Positions 9,331 through 18,433 of a stretch of 64,000 bases of DNA are shown piece by piece. How positions within the stretch are numbered: the first letter of the stretch is position 1; each line of letters opens with the position of its first letter. Both the position numbers and the translations under genes were made by a program. Below the pieces are notes generated by a model, which was given only the letters and a program-made list of their open reading frames with translations, was not told the DNA's origin and searched no databases. Origin of the DNA: Uliginosibacterium paludis. GTDB lineage: Bacteria > Pseudomonadota > Gammaproteobacteria > Burkholderiales > Rhodocyclaceae. The DNA lies in contig NZ_JBDIVF010000011.1 in NCBI RefSeq assembly GCF_039631355.1, forward strand, positions 1-64,000, given 5' to 3'.

Positions 9331-10158
9331 TCAAACCCTGCAATACTCGCCCGGCGTGGCAGCGACGTGGCGTTTGAAGGCGCGCTGGAAGTGGGCCTGG
9401 TCGGCAAAGCCGGCATCGGTGGCCACCCGGGCCAGCGGCTCGCCGCGGCGCAGGCGTGCACGGCAATGCTGGATGCGGCAGTTGGTGAGGTATTCGTGCG
9501 GCGTCATTGCGTAACGGGCCTTGAACGCGCGGATCAGGTAAGAGGCCGAAAGCCCCGCCTCCCGGCAGATCACGGCAAGCCTCAGGTTCTCATGGCAGCT
9601 TGCGCGGATGAACTCGGCGGCGCGAGCGAGGCGCGGATCCGTCTGAATGCCGTCGTCATGAGTGGCGAGCGGTGCACGCGCGACGAGCCGGCTGAAGTAC
9701 GCATGCAGGCGTGCGTCCTTCTCGAGCAGCGCGATATCGTCCGAGATCAGCGCGGCATGCAGCTGGCGAAGCGCCTGGTAGTGCTGCGGATCGGTGCCGA
9801 GGTGTTCGGCCAGTGGCCGGAAGCCGCCGCCTTGAGCGCTGCCGTGTTCGTCCTGCAGGGCGCCGAGCCAGCTGCAGTCGATATATAGCATCAGGTAGGA
9901 CCAGGTGCCGGCGAGCGGGCTGCAGGCGTGTACCTCGCCCGGGTTCATCAGCACGACTGCGCCGGTGTCTGCACGTTCGCGATGCGCGCCGTTCAGATAG
10001 TTGCAGCAGCCACCGGTGATGGCGCCGATCGAGAAGGTGTCGTGGGCGTGGCGGTCGTAGCAGACGCTGCGACCGTCCGACACCTCGCGGGCTTCGATGA
10101 AGGGCAGGGCTGCATCCCGCCAGAAGCGCTGCCGGACGGGTGTGGCGGGCGCTGTCAT
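9331..10158 (-). CDS. AraC family transcriptional regulator
   Basis: Encodes 275 residues. Residues 20-110 form an AraC-type cupin sensor (HAHDTFSIGAITGG, VVLMNPGEVHACSPL). The C-terminal 100 residues hold the double helix-turn-helix: NLRLAVICREAGLSASYLIR for the first helix pair, YAMTPHEYLTNCRI, and then VATDAGFADQAHFQRAFKRH for the second. The end ATPGEYCRV is complete. It lies 19 bp after the tyrS stop on the same strand and may be co-transcribed with it. It converges on the LysE-type exporter, a plausible but unproven target. No effector can be assigned. Confidence 0.92.
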   Translation of the reverse strand: MTAPATPVRQRFWRDAALPFIEAREVSDGRSVCYDRHAHDTFSIGAITGGCCNYLNGAHRERADTGAVVLMNPGEVHACSPLAGTWSYLMLYIDCSWLGALQDEHGSAQGGGFRPLAEHLGTDPQHYQALRQLHAALISDDIALLEKDARLHAYFSRLVARAPLATHDDGIQTDPRLARAAEFIRASCHENLRLAVICREAGLSASYLIRAFKARYAMTPHEYLTNCRIQHCRARLRRGEPLARVATDAGFADQAHFQRAFKRHVAATPGEYCRV

Positions 10159-10177
10159 GGTGTGCGGCCCTGCGGGC

Positions 10178-11452
<1,275 letters not shown>

Positions 11453-11637
11453 CACGCTTCTCCGGGAAAAGGCGCCATGGTCGCGGGCGCCGGGCTTCAG
11501 AACCGCACATTTTAGCCTGTTCGCCCTGCCGCAGGCGCGCCCGGCGGCTTACGGCTGGACAATCCGGGCTGGCCGGACGACCATCGCAGTCATGACACGG
11601 CCTGCAATCAGGTGGCCGGCGCGGGGGAGGGTAAGGA

Positions 11638-12036
11638 ATGTTCAGAAGCTTTCTGGCAGCACTGGCGCTGGTCTCGCTCGCGGCCTGCGGGCAGGATGCC
11701 AGGCGCATCGACGAGGCCGAGCGGGCGGTGCCGGACTTTCATCTGGCCCTGATCGATGGCGATTTTGCCGGGATCTATCAGCGCGCTGCGCCCGAACTGC
11801 AGCAGCAGGAAACGGCGGAGGCCTTCGTGGCCCGCCTGCAGACGCAGCGCAAGGCGCTGGGCAGCATCCGCGGCACCGAGCGCAGCAGCGCGAAGGTGGA
11901 AGGCGAGCGGGTCACGCTGAGCTACAACACCTTCTATGAAGCGCAGCAGGCGAGCGAGGAATTCGTGATCCTCGCGCCGGCCGGCCAGCCGCCCCGGCTG
12001 GCCGGCTACCGCCTGCTCTCGCCGAAGCTGGACTGA
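11638..12036 (+). CDS. Small lipoprotein, DUF4019-like
   Basis: Encodes 132 residues. The signal MFRSFLAALALVSLAACGQD has lipobox LAAC with lipidated Cys 17. The mature part (VPDFHLALIDGDFAGIYQRA, later LQTQRKALGSIRGTERSSA) resembles DUF4019 proteins, which carry a snoaL-like fold, but the match is by eye. The start follows GGAGGGTAAGGA. It is divergent from tyrS and convergent with yjdM, whose stop codon is only 8 bp away. Function unknown. Confidence 0.83.
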   Translation: MFRSFLAALALVSLAACGQDARRIDEAERAVPDFHLALIDGDFAGIYQRAAPELQQQETAEAFVARLQTQRKALGSIRGTERSSAKVEGERVTLSYNTFYEAQQASEEFVILAPAGQPPRLAGYRLLSPKLD

Positions 12037-12044
12037 AGCCCCGC

Positions 12045-12383
12045 TCAGACCTTTTTCAGGAAGCAGGCCTTGAGCATGAACTTGCCTTCGTCGAGCTTGC
12101 AATCCACTTCGTGATCGCCATCGCCGACCAGGCGGATGCTTTTCACCTTGCTGCCCTGCTTCAGCGTGATCGAGGAGCCTTTCACCTTCAGGTCCTTGAT
12201 CAGCACCACCGAGTCGCCGTCGGCCAGCACGGTGCCGTTCGCGTCGCGCACGATGCGGCTGTCTTCTTCGGTGCTGGCGGCGACTTGCGGAAACTCATGG
12301 CCGCAATCCGCGCAGACATAGTTTTCGCCGTCCGGATAGGTGTTTTCCATCGAGCAGACGGGGCAGGCGGGAATGGCGGACAT
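12045..12383 (-). CDS. yjdM: Zinc-ribbon alkylphosphonate utilisation family protein YjdM
   Basis: Encodes 112 residues, the standard length. The N-terminus has a four-cysteine zinc ribbon, CPVC (residues 7-10) and CADCGHEF (24-31). The rest is the PhnA/YjdM core: DANGTVLADGDSVVLIKDLK and KVKGSSITLKQGSKVKSIRL. The old name PhnA came from the phn locus, but family members are not proven phosphonatases. The protein should be cytosolic. DUF4337 lies upstream on the same strand with a 52-bp gap. Confidence 0.93.
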   Translation of the reverse strand: MSAIPACPVCSMENTYPDGENYVCADCGHEFPQVAASTEEDSRIVRDANGTVLADGDSVVLIKDLKVKGSSITLKQGSKVKSIRLVGDGDHEVDCKLDEGKFMLKACFLKKV

Positions 12384-12435
12384 GGCAGGCTTTCTGATGA
12401 AACGGGAAGGGGGCGGAGTCTACCCCTTCAGGCGC

Positions 12436-13014
12436 TCAGAAGTGCATCAGCGCGGCAATGCCCAGCGCGAGCCCGCCGGCAGACACCAGCCAGACGCCCG
12501 TCTGAAGCCATTTGCGCCGCGTCAGCAGGGCAATGGCCGCCAGCGCGATGGCGACCTGCAGCAGCGTGGTGGCCCGGGCCCAGCGGTGGTGAACATGCAT
12601 CACCGCTTCCGAGCGCTCATCCCACTCGTGCGATTCGGCTTCGAGCGCTTCCGCTTTCTGCTGGATCTCGGCCTTTTCGGTCTTGTAGCGCTCCACATCC
12701 TTGCGGTAGGCCTCGGCCTTGCTGTCGGTGGTCAGCGTCGCGCCCAGCTCCGCGAGGTTCTGCTTGCTGCTCTTGGCCTGGTAGAAATTCCACTGGTTCG
12801 AGGCCTCGGTCTTCTTGATCGCGGCGTTGTTCTTGAACAGCATCGCGTCAGCCTGCGTGGCGCCGCCCTGATAGGCAAACAGGGCGCCGAGCGTGGCGAG
12901 AATGGCCGTGGTGACGGCGATGCGGCCGGCAAAGCGGTCGCTGCCGCCATGCTGGCTGGCGTGTTCGATTTCATGGTCGTGCGGGCCGTGCACATGGAAT
13001 CCGTGTCCGGACAT
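12436..13014 (-). CDS. DUF4337 family membrane protein
   Basis: Encodes 192 residues. A His-rich N-terminus (MSGHGFHVHGPHDHEIEH) is followed by one membrane helix (about 30-50, AVTTAILATLGALFAYQGG). Then comes a long charged helical region with coiled-coil character (about 75-140, including KTEKAEIQQKAEALEAESHE) and two more membrane helices at the end (about 148-190). This is the DUF4337 layout. The start follows AGGAG with a 5-nt spacer on the minus strand. Function unknown; the N-terminal histidines could bind metal, which is inference. Confidence 0.9.
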   Translation of the reverse strand: MSGHGFHVHGPHDHEIEHASQHGGSDRFAGRIAVTTAILATLGALFAYQGGATQADAMLFKNNAAIKKTEASNQWNFYQAKSSKQNLAELGATLTTDSKAEAYRKDVERYKTEKAEIQQKAEALEAESHEWDERSEAVMHVHHRWARATTLLQVAIALAAIALLTRRKWLQTGVWLVSAGGLALGIAALMHF

Positions 13015-13087
13015 TTTTTCTCCTGGGAGTGGTGGGCTGAAAGCTTGTTTACGATCTCGTCAAATGCAGCACGGGCGCCCGTTCATG

Positions 13088-13177
13088 CTTCGACAGGCTC
13101 AGCAGGAACGGGGTTTGAAGCCTCACGCGATCCACCCTGAGCTTGTCGAAGCCTGTCCTGAGCTTGGTCGAAGGGGG
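13088..13177. repeat. Intergenic inverted repeat of the CTTCGACAGGCTCAG type
   Basis: CTTCGACAGGCTCAGCAGGA at 13088, then CCACCCTGAGCTTGTCGAAG at about 13132 and CCTGTCCTGAGCTTGGTCGA at about 13152. The first copy is inverted relative to the other two, so a hairpin can form. This motif is a widespread intergenic repeat of proteobacteria. It fills the gap between the NamZ-like gene and DUF4337. Confidence 0.85.
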
Positions 13178-13225
13178 TGAATCAATGACAACGAACAGAT
13201 CCTGAACATCCAAGGGTGTCGGGGT

Positions 13226-14440
13226 TCAGCGATAGAGCAGGAAGGGCTCGCGCTCGGCGCGCCAGCCCGCTTCATCCGGCAGCGTGAGCGCCTCCAGATC
13301 GGCCGGCGTGGCGGCCGGATCGTCCACCCACTCACGCAAGAGCGGCGAGCCGTTGATGAGGTCGATGGCGAGGCGGTCGTGCTCGTACTCGTAGGCGAAG
13401 TCGCGCCACAGCGGGTAGTCCGGGTAGAGCGCGCGGATCGCCTTGAAAGCCAGCGCCTGCAGCCGCCAGGGGCGGAAGGCGGCGTGATCGTAGTGCGCCG
13501 TTTCGACATGAATCTGCACGCCGGCGCAGAGCTTGCCGACATGCTTGTGGAAGGTGGGCTCGAACCAGATCTCGCGCAGCACGCAACCGGCAAGCCACGC
13601 CGGGGCGAGTTCTCGCATCTTCGCGATCACGGCGCGAGCATCGAGGTCCGGTGCGCCGAAAAGCTCCAGCGGGCGCGTGGTGCCACGGCCTTCGGAGAGC
13701 GTGGCACCTTCCAGCATCACGGTGCCGGCATAGGCGCGCGCCATCGAGAGGTTGGCGGCGTTCGGGCTGGGGTTGATCCAGGCGCGCTCTTCCGGCCAGC
13801 CGTAGCCGGGCGCGGCTTCCGGTTGCCAGCCCTGCATCGTGATGACCTTGTATTCCAGCTGCAGGCCGAGCGTGGCGATGAACCAGTGGCCCAGCTCGCC
13901 CATGGTGAGGCCGTGGCGCATCGGCATGAGGCCGGCGCCGACGAAGCTCTCCCAGCCTTCGCGCAAGCGCAAGCCTTCCACCGGGCGGCCGGCCGGGTTG
14001 GGGCGGTCCAGCACCCACACCGCCTTGCCCAGCTTCGCGGCGGCTTCAAGCACGTAACGCAGCGTCGTGATGAAGGTGTAGATGCGGCAGCCCAGATCCT
14101 GCAGGTCGACGAGCAGCACGTCGAATGTCGCCATCATGGCGTCGGTGGGGCGGCGCACTTCGCCGTAGAGGCTGAAGACCGGGATGCCCAGCTGCGGGTC
14201 GAGGTAGTCCGGCGACTCGACCATGTTGTCCTGCTTGTCGCCACGCAGGCCGTGCTGCGGGCCGAAGGCGGCGGAAAGATTGATGCCCGGGCAGGCGGCG
14301 AGCGCGTCGAGTGCGTGTTCCAGCGTGCGGGTGACGGAGGCCGGATGGGCGAGCAGCGCCACGCGGCGCCCGGCAAGCGGGGCGCGCAGGGCGGGTTCGG
14401 TGAGCAGGCGGTCGAGGCCGAAGAGCACGGGCGAGGTCAT
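13226..14440 (-). CDS. DUF1343 protein, NamZ-type exo-beta-N-acetylmuramidase family
   Basis: Encodes 404 residues covering the whole DUF1343 domain: FGLDRLL, VALLAHPASV, SAAFGPQHGLRGDKQDNMVE, FDVLLVDLQDLGCRIYTFI and WVLDRPNPAGRPVEG. The B. subtilis relative NamZ (YbbC) releases N-acetylmuramic acid from the non-reducing ends of wall fragments and founded glycoside hydrolase family 171. Unlike secreted NamZ, this protein starts MTSPVLFGLDRLLTEP with no signal peptide, so it is predicted cytosolic and may act on imported muropeptide sugars. It overlaps the DOMON-like gene by 4 bp (ATGA) and is translated after it. Confidence 0.9.
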   Translation of the reverse strand: MTSPVLFGLDRLLTEPALRAPLAGRRVALLAHPASVTRTLEHALDALAACPGINLSAAFGPQHGLRGDKQDNMVESPDYLDPQLGIPVFSLYGEVRRPTDAMMATFDVLLVDLQDLGCRIYTFITTLRYVLEAAAKLGKAVWVLDRPNPAGRPVEGLRLREGWESFVGAGLMPMRHGLTMGELGHWFIATLGLQLEYKVITMQGWQPEAAPGYGWPEERAWINPSPNAANLSMARAYAGTVMLEGATLSEGRGTTRPLELFGAPDLDARAVIAKMRELAPAWLAGCVLREIWFEPTFHKHVGKLCAGVQIHVETAHYDHAAFRPWRLQALAFKAIRALYPDYPLWRDFAYEYEHDRLAIDLINGSPLLREWVDDPAATPADLEALTLPDEAGWRAEREPFLLYR

Positions 14441-14982
14441 GGTGCGGAAGCGTCCAGATCGAGTTCGAGGATGAAGGCGTCGCGGCGATGAAAGTCCGGC
14501 CGCTCGGCAGTGTGGCGCAGCGCGCGGTAGTCGAGCGTGCCGTCAGCATGCTCCAGCACCGCGCTGAGGCCCAGCGCCAGCACGGTGCTGTCCGGCAGCA
14601 GCGCGCGGGGCAGCTCGACCTGTACTTCAAGCGCATCCGCCGCTTGCATGCAGCGGATCAGCGGAGCACTGGCGGGCTGCCAGTCGAGCCGCTCGCGGTA
14701 GCCGCTGAAGGCGTAGGCCGCCCAGTGGCCGGAGGGTGCGAAGTTGAATTCGCGGTAGGCCGTGCCGCCCGGCGCGGCCGCGAAAAACTCGAAGCAGGTG
14801 TGCTGCCAGAGCCCGTCAGTGAAGCTCGGGGCCTCGGCCGCAGGTGGCAGCCGCAACAGACCCGGCCCGCACGCCGCCCGGAAACACAGCTGCAGCGAGG
14901 TACTGCCGGACGCAAGCGACACCGTGAGCCCGATCTCGGTCGGCGGACGGGTTGCAGGATGGCTGGACAGGGCGTGTGGCAT
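14437..14982 (-). CDS. DOMON-like domain protein
   Basis: Encodes 181 residues. TSLQLCFRAACGPGLLRLPP, GLWQHTCFEFFAAAPGG, YREFNFAPSGHWAAYAFSGY and DALEVQVELPRALL are the pattern of the DOMON-like family, a beta-sandwich related to carbohydrate- or haem-binding domains. There is no signal peptide, so it should be cytosolic. It is the first gene of a two-gene unit with the NamZ-like gene, with a 4-bp overlap, which suggests that both work on the same sugar substrate (inference). The opposite-strand pilin operon starts 234 bp away. Confidence 0.85.
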   Translation of the reverse strand: MPHALSSHPATRPPTEIGLTVSLASGSTSLQLCFRAACGPGLLRLPPAAEAPSFTDGLWQHTCFEFFAAAPGGTAYREFNFAPSGHWAAYAFSGYRERLDWQPASAPLIRCMQAADALEVQVELPRALLPDSTVLALGLSAVLEHADGTLDYRALRHTAERPDFHRRDAFILELDLDASAP

Positions 14983-15216
14983 GGCGAAGCGTTCCGGAGC
15001 GAGGCGCTACTTTACCGGAGCGGCCCGGCAGCGAGTGAGCTGCCTTCGATCGGCGACGAATGAAAACAAAGGTGCTTTTGTGGGTTTTGACGCCGTTTTA
15101 CGGCGGTGCATGTGTCAATAGCGACCAGTAGAAGACCCTCCGTCAAGGGGCGTAAAGGGCAGTCATTCCGTTGGGCCAGAATGCCCGGGTCGGGCCGCAG
15201 TACAGGACAGAGAACC

Positions 15217-15669
15217 ATGCCGAGCAGAACCCATTCCGCCAGCCAGAGAGGCTTCACGCTGATCGAGCTGATGATCACCGTTGCGATCATCGCGATCCTG
15301 GCTTCCATTGCCTTGCCGGCTTACTCCGATTACGTGACCCGCAGCCGGCTCGTTGATGCCACCAATGCGCTCTCGACGCTTCGCGCGAAGATGGAGCAGC
15401 ACTACCAGGACAACCGGACCTACCTGACGGTGGGCAGCTACACCACGCCCTGCAAGGCGAGTGCGAACACCACCGCCGGCAGCTTCACGATCTCCTGCAC
15501 CGTGGCGGCCACCAGCTACACGCTGACCGCAACCGGCAGCGCGACGACCAGCGGCTTCGTCTACACCATCGATCAGGACGGCACCCAGAAAACCACCGGT
15601 CTGCCTTCAGGCTGGGGCAGCGCTCCGCAGACCGGTTGCTGGGTCCAGCGCAAGGCGCAGACATGCTGA
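15217..15669 (+). CDS. pilE: Type IV pilin, PilE-like
   Basis: Encodes 150 residues. A type III prepilin signal, MPSRTHSASQRG before FTLIEL, puts cleavage by PilD after G12 and Glu at +5. A hydrophobic helix follows (MITVAIIAILASIALPAYSD), then the pilin head with a C-terminal cysteine pair (ISC...TGCWVQRKAQTC). It resembles minor pilin PilE of Pseudomonas and Xanthomonas clusters. The ATG at 15217 was chosen because AGGACAGAG precedes it and it leaves a normal leader; earlier starts would add a long charged extension. It is the first gene of a tightly packed pilin operon. Confidence 0.93.
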   Translation: MPSRTHSASQRGFTLIELMITVAIIAILASIALPAYSDYVTRSRLVDATNALSTLRAKMEQHYQDNRTYLTVGSYTTPCKASANTTAGSFTISCTVAATSYTLTATGSATTSGFVYTIDQDGTQKTTGLPSGWGSAPQTGCWVQRKAQTC

Positions 15670-16259
15670 GCCGCCTGCGATCCGCTGCGCGCGGATTCAC
15701 ACTCATCGAGATGATGGTCACCATCACGGTGATGACCATCCTCGCGCTGCTGGCCATGCCCGGCATGACGGCCTGGGTGGCGAACAATCGCGTGCGCACG
15801 GTGGCGGAAGCCATGCAGAACGCATTGCGTCAGGCGCAGGGCGAGGCCGTCAAGCGCAGCCGCCAGACCGTGTTCGCGCTGACTGCGCAGACGCCTGCGG
15901 CCAGCGCGACCCCCTCAGCGAACGGCGGTAACTGGTATCTGCAGACCCTGCCCCTGAGCGGCTCGGACGATGGCACGGCGGGCAGCTTCCTGCGCGGCGA
16001 GAAGGTCGCCACGACGCAGTCGGTCACTATCACCGGCGCTTCCTTGCTGTGCTTCAACTCGCTGGGCCGGCTGGTCAGCAACACCTCGACCGGGCTCGGT
16101 GCCAGCTGTACGGCTCCGACCAGTTACACCGCCTACAACCTGACGGCCAGCGGCGCGGATCGCCCCTTGCGGGTTGAAGTCTATCTGGGCGGCAAGGTGC
16201 GCATGTGCGATCCGGCCAAGACACTTTCCAGCAGCAATCCGGACGGGTGCGCAACATGA
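15663..16259 (+). CDS. fimT: Minor pseudopilin, FimT/GspH type
   Basis: Encodes 198 residues. The leader MLSRLRSAARG precedes FTLIEMMVTITVMTILALLA, with Glu at +5 after cleavage. VANNRVRTVAEAMQNALRQAQGEAVKRSRQT is the GspH/FimT signature helix. The head has one cysteine pair and a C-terminal VEVYLGGKVRMCDPA. FimT/FimU proteins help start pilus assembly, and some bind DNA during uptake; which role applies is unknown. The start overlaps the end of the pilE-like gene by 7 bp. Confidence 0.92.
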   Translation: MLSRLRSAARGFTLIEMMVTITVMTILALLAMPGMTAWVANNRVRTVAEAMQNALRQAQGEAVKRSRQTVFALTAQTPAASATPSANGGNWYLQTLPLSGSDDGTAGSFLRGEKVATTQSVTITGASLLCFNSLGRLVSNTSTGLGASCTAPTSYTAYNLTASGADRPLRVEVYLGGKVRMCDPAKTLSSSNPDGCAT

Positions 16260-16648
16260 AGACGAATCCTGCCCGCCGCGGCCAGCAGGGCATGGCCTTG
16301 CTCGAAGCCCTGATCTCCATCCTCATCTTTTCATTCGGCGTGCTCGGCATCGTTGCGCTGCAGGCCAAGGCTTCGCAGTTTTCCGTGGATTCGGAAGACC
16401 GCACCCGCGCAGCGATGCTCGCGAACGAAATCATCAGCCAGATGTGGGAGGCCGGCAGCACGTCGGATTGCAGCAGCATCGCTTCCACCACGATCAGCGG
16501 CCGAACCGAGCTCGCCCTGCCCGGCAGCAATGCGAGCTGCTCAACCGACAGCAGTGGCGTGGTCACGGTCACCGTGACCTGGAAAGCCCCCTGGCGCAAG
16601 AGCAGTGAGCAGAGCAACACCTATGTGACCAAGGTGGTCATGCCATGA
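16256..16648 (+). CDS. pilV: Type IV pilus modification protein PilV
   Basis: Encodes 130 residues. The prepilin leader MKTNPARRGQQG precedes MALLEALISILIFSFGVLGI, the typical PilV pattern with Glu at +5. LQAKASQFSVDSEDRTRAAM and LANEIISQMW are also typical. The C-terminal domain is short with a single cysteine pair. It overlaps fimT by 4 bp (ATGA) and pilW by 4 bp, so these genes are translationally coupled. Confidence 0.93.
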   Translation: MKTNPARRGQQGMALLEALISILIFSFGVLGIVALQAKASQFSVDSEDRTRAAMLANEIISQMWEAGSTSDCSSIASTTISGRTELALPGSNASCSTDSSGVVTVTVTWKAPWRKSSEQSNTYVTKVVMP

Positions 16649-17811
16649 GCATGAATGCCATGCGCCAGCGCGGCGTCACCCTCATCGAACTGATGGTCGC
16701 GATCGTGATCGCCTCCCTGCTGGCGATCGCGGTGTCCACCGTGCTGGCGGGCTTCGAGGGGCGAAAGCGCTCGACGACTTCCGTCAATGACCTCAACCAG
16801 GCCGGCAACTATGCCGCCTGGGTCATCGATAATCTGGTCCGCAGCGCCGGCTCGGGTTATGCGCAGACCGCGGAGTTCTCCTTCGGCTGCAAGCTCTATG
16901 CGGCGAAGTCTTCCGCCGTCGTGCTGGGGGACTCGACGACCGTTCCGGCCCCTTTCTCCAGCTATACCGCATTCTCGAGCGGCTTTCGCCTCGCCCCGAT
17001 CCTGATCGCCAAGGACGCGACCACGCCGGCCAACAGCGGCAGCGGTTCGGATGTGCTGGTCATCATGAGCGGCGCCGCGGGCAAGGCGGAAGCACCGGGC
17101 TATCTGAGCACCTATCCGGCGGCCGCTTCACTCTCGCTCAAGAACACCCTGCTGTTCACCGCAAACGATCTGGTGCTGCTGGCCGATCCGGAAGCCACCA
17201 GCAGCAGTCTTGCACCCTGCATGCTGACCCAGGTCAGCAGCAGCTTCGTGGAGGCAGGCAGCACCAGTGTTGCACTGGCCGGCACCTACTACGCCGCATC
17301 GGTCAATTCGACCCTGCTGACAGGCTTTACCAAGGACGCGGTCGCCATGGTCGTGGGCAATGTCAGCAACGCCAATCCGCCGGCTTTCAATCTCGTCGGT
17401 GTCGGGGACAACGGCACGCTCTACACCTATGACCTGCTGCAGGCCACCGGCAGCAGTGCGCAGGCAATCGCGCAGGGCATCTTCGAAATGCATGCCTTGT
17501 ACGGCCTCGATAGCGATGGCGACGGCAAGCTCGACAAGTGGGTCAAGCCGGAGGGCACCTATTCCTACAGTTCGCTCACGGCGGGCACCACGACCGTGGC
17601 CGCAACCCTGGCGACGATCAAGGCGGTCCGCATCGGCCTCATCCTGCGCACCGACCTGCTGGAGAAGGAGACAGTCAGCCCGGCCTCGATCACGCTCTTC
17701 AGCGATCTGGGTCTGAGCTACAGCCCGACCATTACGGGTGACAACACCCGCTATCGCTACCGCACGGTGGAACTGACCGTGCCCTTGCGCAACACGATGC
17801 TGCTGGAGTGA
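16645..17811 (+). CDS. pilW: Minor pilin PilW
   Basis: Encodes 388 residues. The leader MSMNAMRQRG precedes VTLIELMVAIVIASLLAIAV, with Glu at +5. The large C-terminal region has the PilW pattern FEMHALYGLDSDGDGKLDKW near 280-300, a DxDxDG loop that probably binds calcium. KAVRIGLILRTD and YRYRTVELTVPLRN follow. PilW is part of the initiation complex at the pilus tip together with PilV, PilX and PilY1. It overlaps pilV by 4 bp. Confidence 0.93.
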   Translation: MSMNAMRQRGVTLIELMVAIVIASLLAIAVSTVLAGFEGRKRSTTSVNDLNQAGNYAAWVIDNLVRSAGSGYAQTAEFSFGCKLYAAKSSAVVLGDSTTVPAPFSSYTAFSSGFRLAPILIAKDATTPANSGSGSDVLVIMSGAAGKAEAPGYLSTYPAAASLSLKNTLLFTANDLVLLADPEATSSSLAPCMLTQVSSSFVEAGSTSVALAGTYYAASVNSTLLTGFTKDAVAMVVGNVSNANPPAFNLVGVGDNGTLYTYDLLQATGSSAQAIAQGIFEMHALYGLDSDGDGKLDKWVKPEGTYSYSSLTAGTTTVAATLATIKAVRIGLILRTDLLEKETVSPASITLFSDLGLSYSPTITGDNTRYRYRTVELTVPLRNTMLLE

Positions 17812-17813
17812 TC

Positions 17814-18407
17814 ATGAAACGCACAATGCCTGCCTCGCGCAGCCGACAGCGCGGCGTGATCATGCTGGTCACGCTGATGGCGATGGTGATCCTGCTGATC
17901 TCCTCGATCGCCATGCTGCGCTCCTTCGATACCTCGGTGCTGCTCTCCGGCAGCATGGCCTTCAAGCGCGACCTGATGAACCAGGGCGAGCGCGGCATCG
18001 CCCAGGCGATCACCTATTTCAACAGCGGCGCGTTGAGTACCGACTCGGCACGGCAAGCGGATGTGAAGAGCGTGAATTACTCCGCCACGATGCTTTCATC
18101 GAATGCCCGTGGCATTCCGGAAGCCCTGCTGGGAAGCGCCAAGTTCTCGGCCGCCGGCATGACCGGCACCGACATCACCGACAGCAGCACCGGGGTGACG
18201 ATCCGCACCGTGATCGACCGCCAGTGTTCCGCCACAGGCGAGTTCAGCACATCGGGCTGTGTCTATGTGCCGGGCTATTCCGACTCGGGCGGCACCAACT
18301 GGCTCAAGAAAGCCGGTGCCGAATATGTGCCGGTGTATCGCATCAGCGTGCGGGTCGACGGCCCGCGCAATACCCAGGTTTATCTTCAGACCACGCTTGC
18401 GCGCTGA
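17814..18407 (+). CDS. pilX: Minor pilin PilX
   Basis: Encodes 197 residues. The leader MKRTMPASRSRQRG precedes VIMLVTLMAMVILLISSIAM and, as usual for PilX/GspK-type pilins, lacks Glu at +5. The motif SGSMAFKRDLMNQGERGIAQ is the PilX N-terminal domain. Start at 17814 is preferred over an in-frame GTG at 17808 because GGAG sits 5 nt upstream. It directly precedes pilY1, with which PilX normally works at the pilus tip. Confidence 0.91.
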   Translation: MKRTMPASRSRQRGVIMLVTLMAMVILLISSIAMLRSFDTSVLLSGSMAFKRDLMNQGERGIAQAITYFNSGALSTDSARQADVKSVNYSATMLSSNARGIPEALLGSAKFSAAGMTGTDITDSSTGVTIRTVIDRQCSATGEFSTSGCVYVPGYSDSGGTNWLKKAGAEYVPVYRISVRVDGPRNTQVYLQTTLAR

Positions 18408-18433
18408 GCGCCGTCAGCCCAAGGGAGTTCCCG

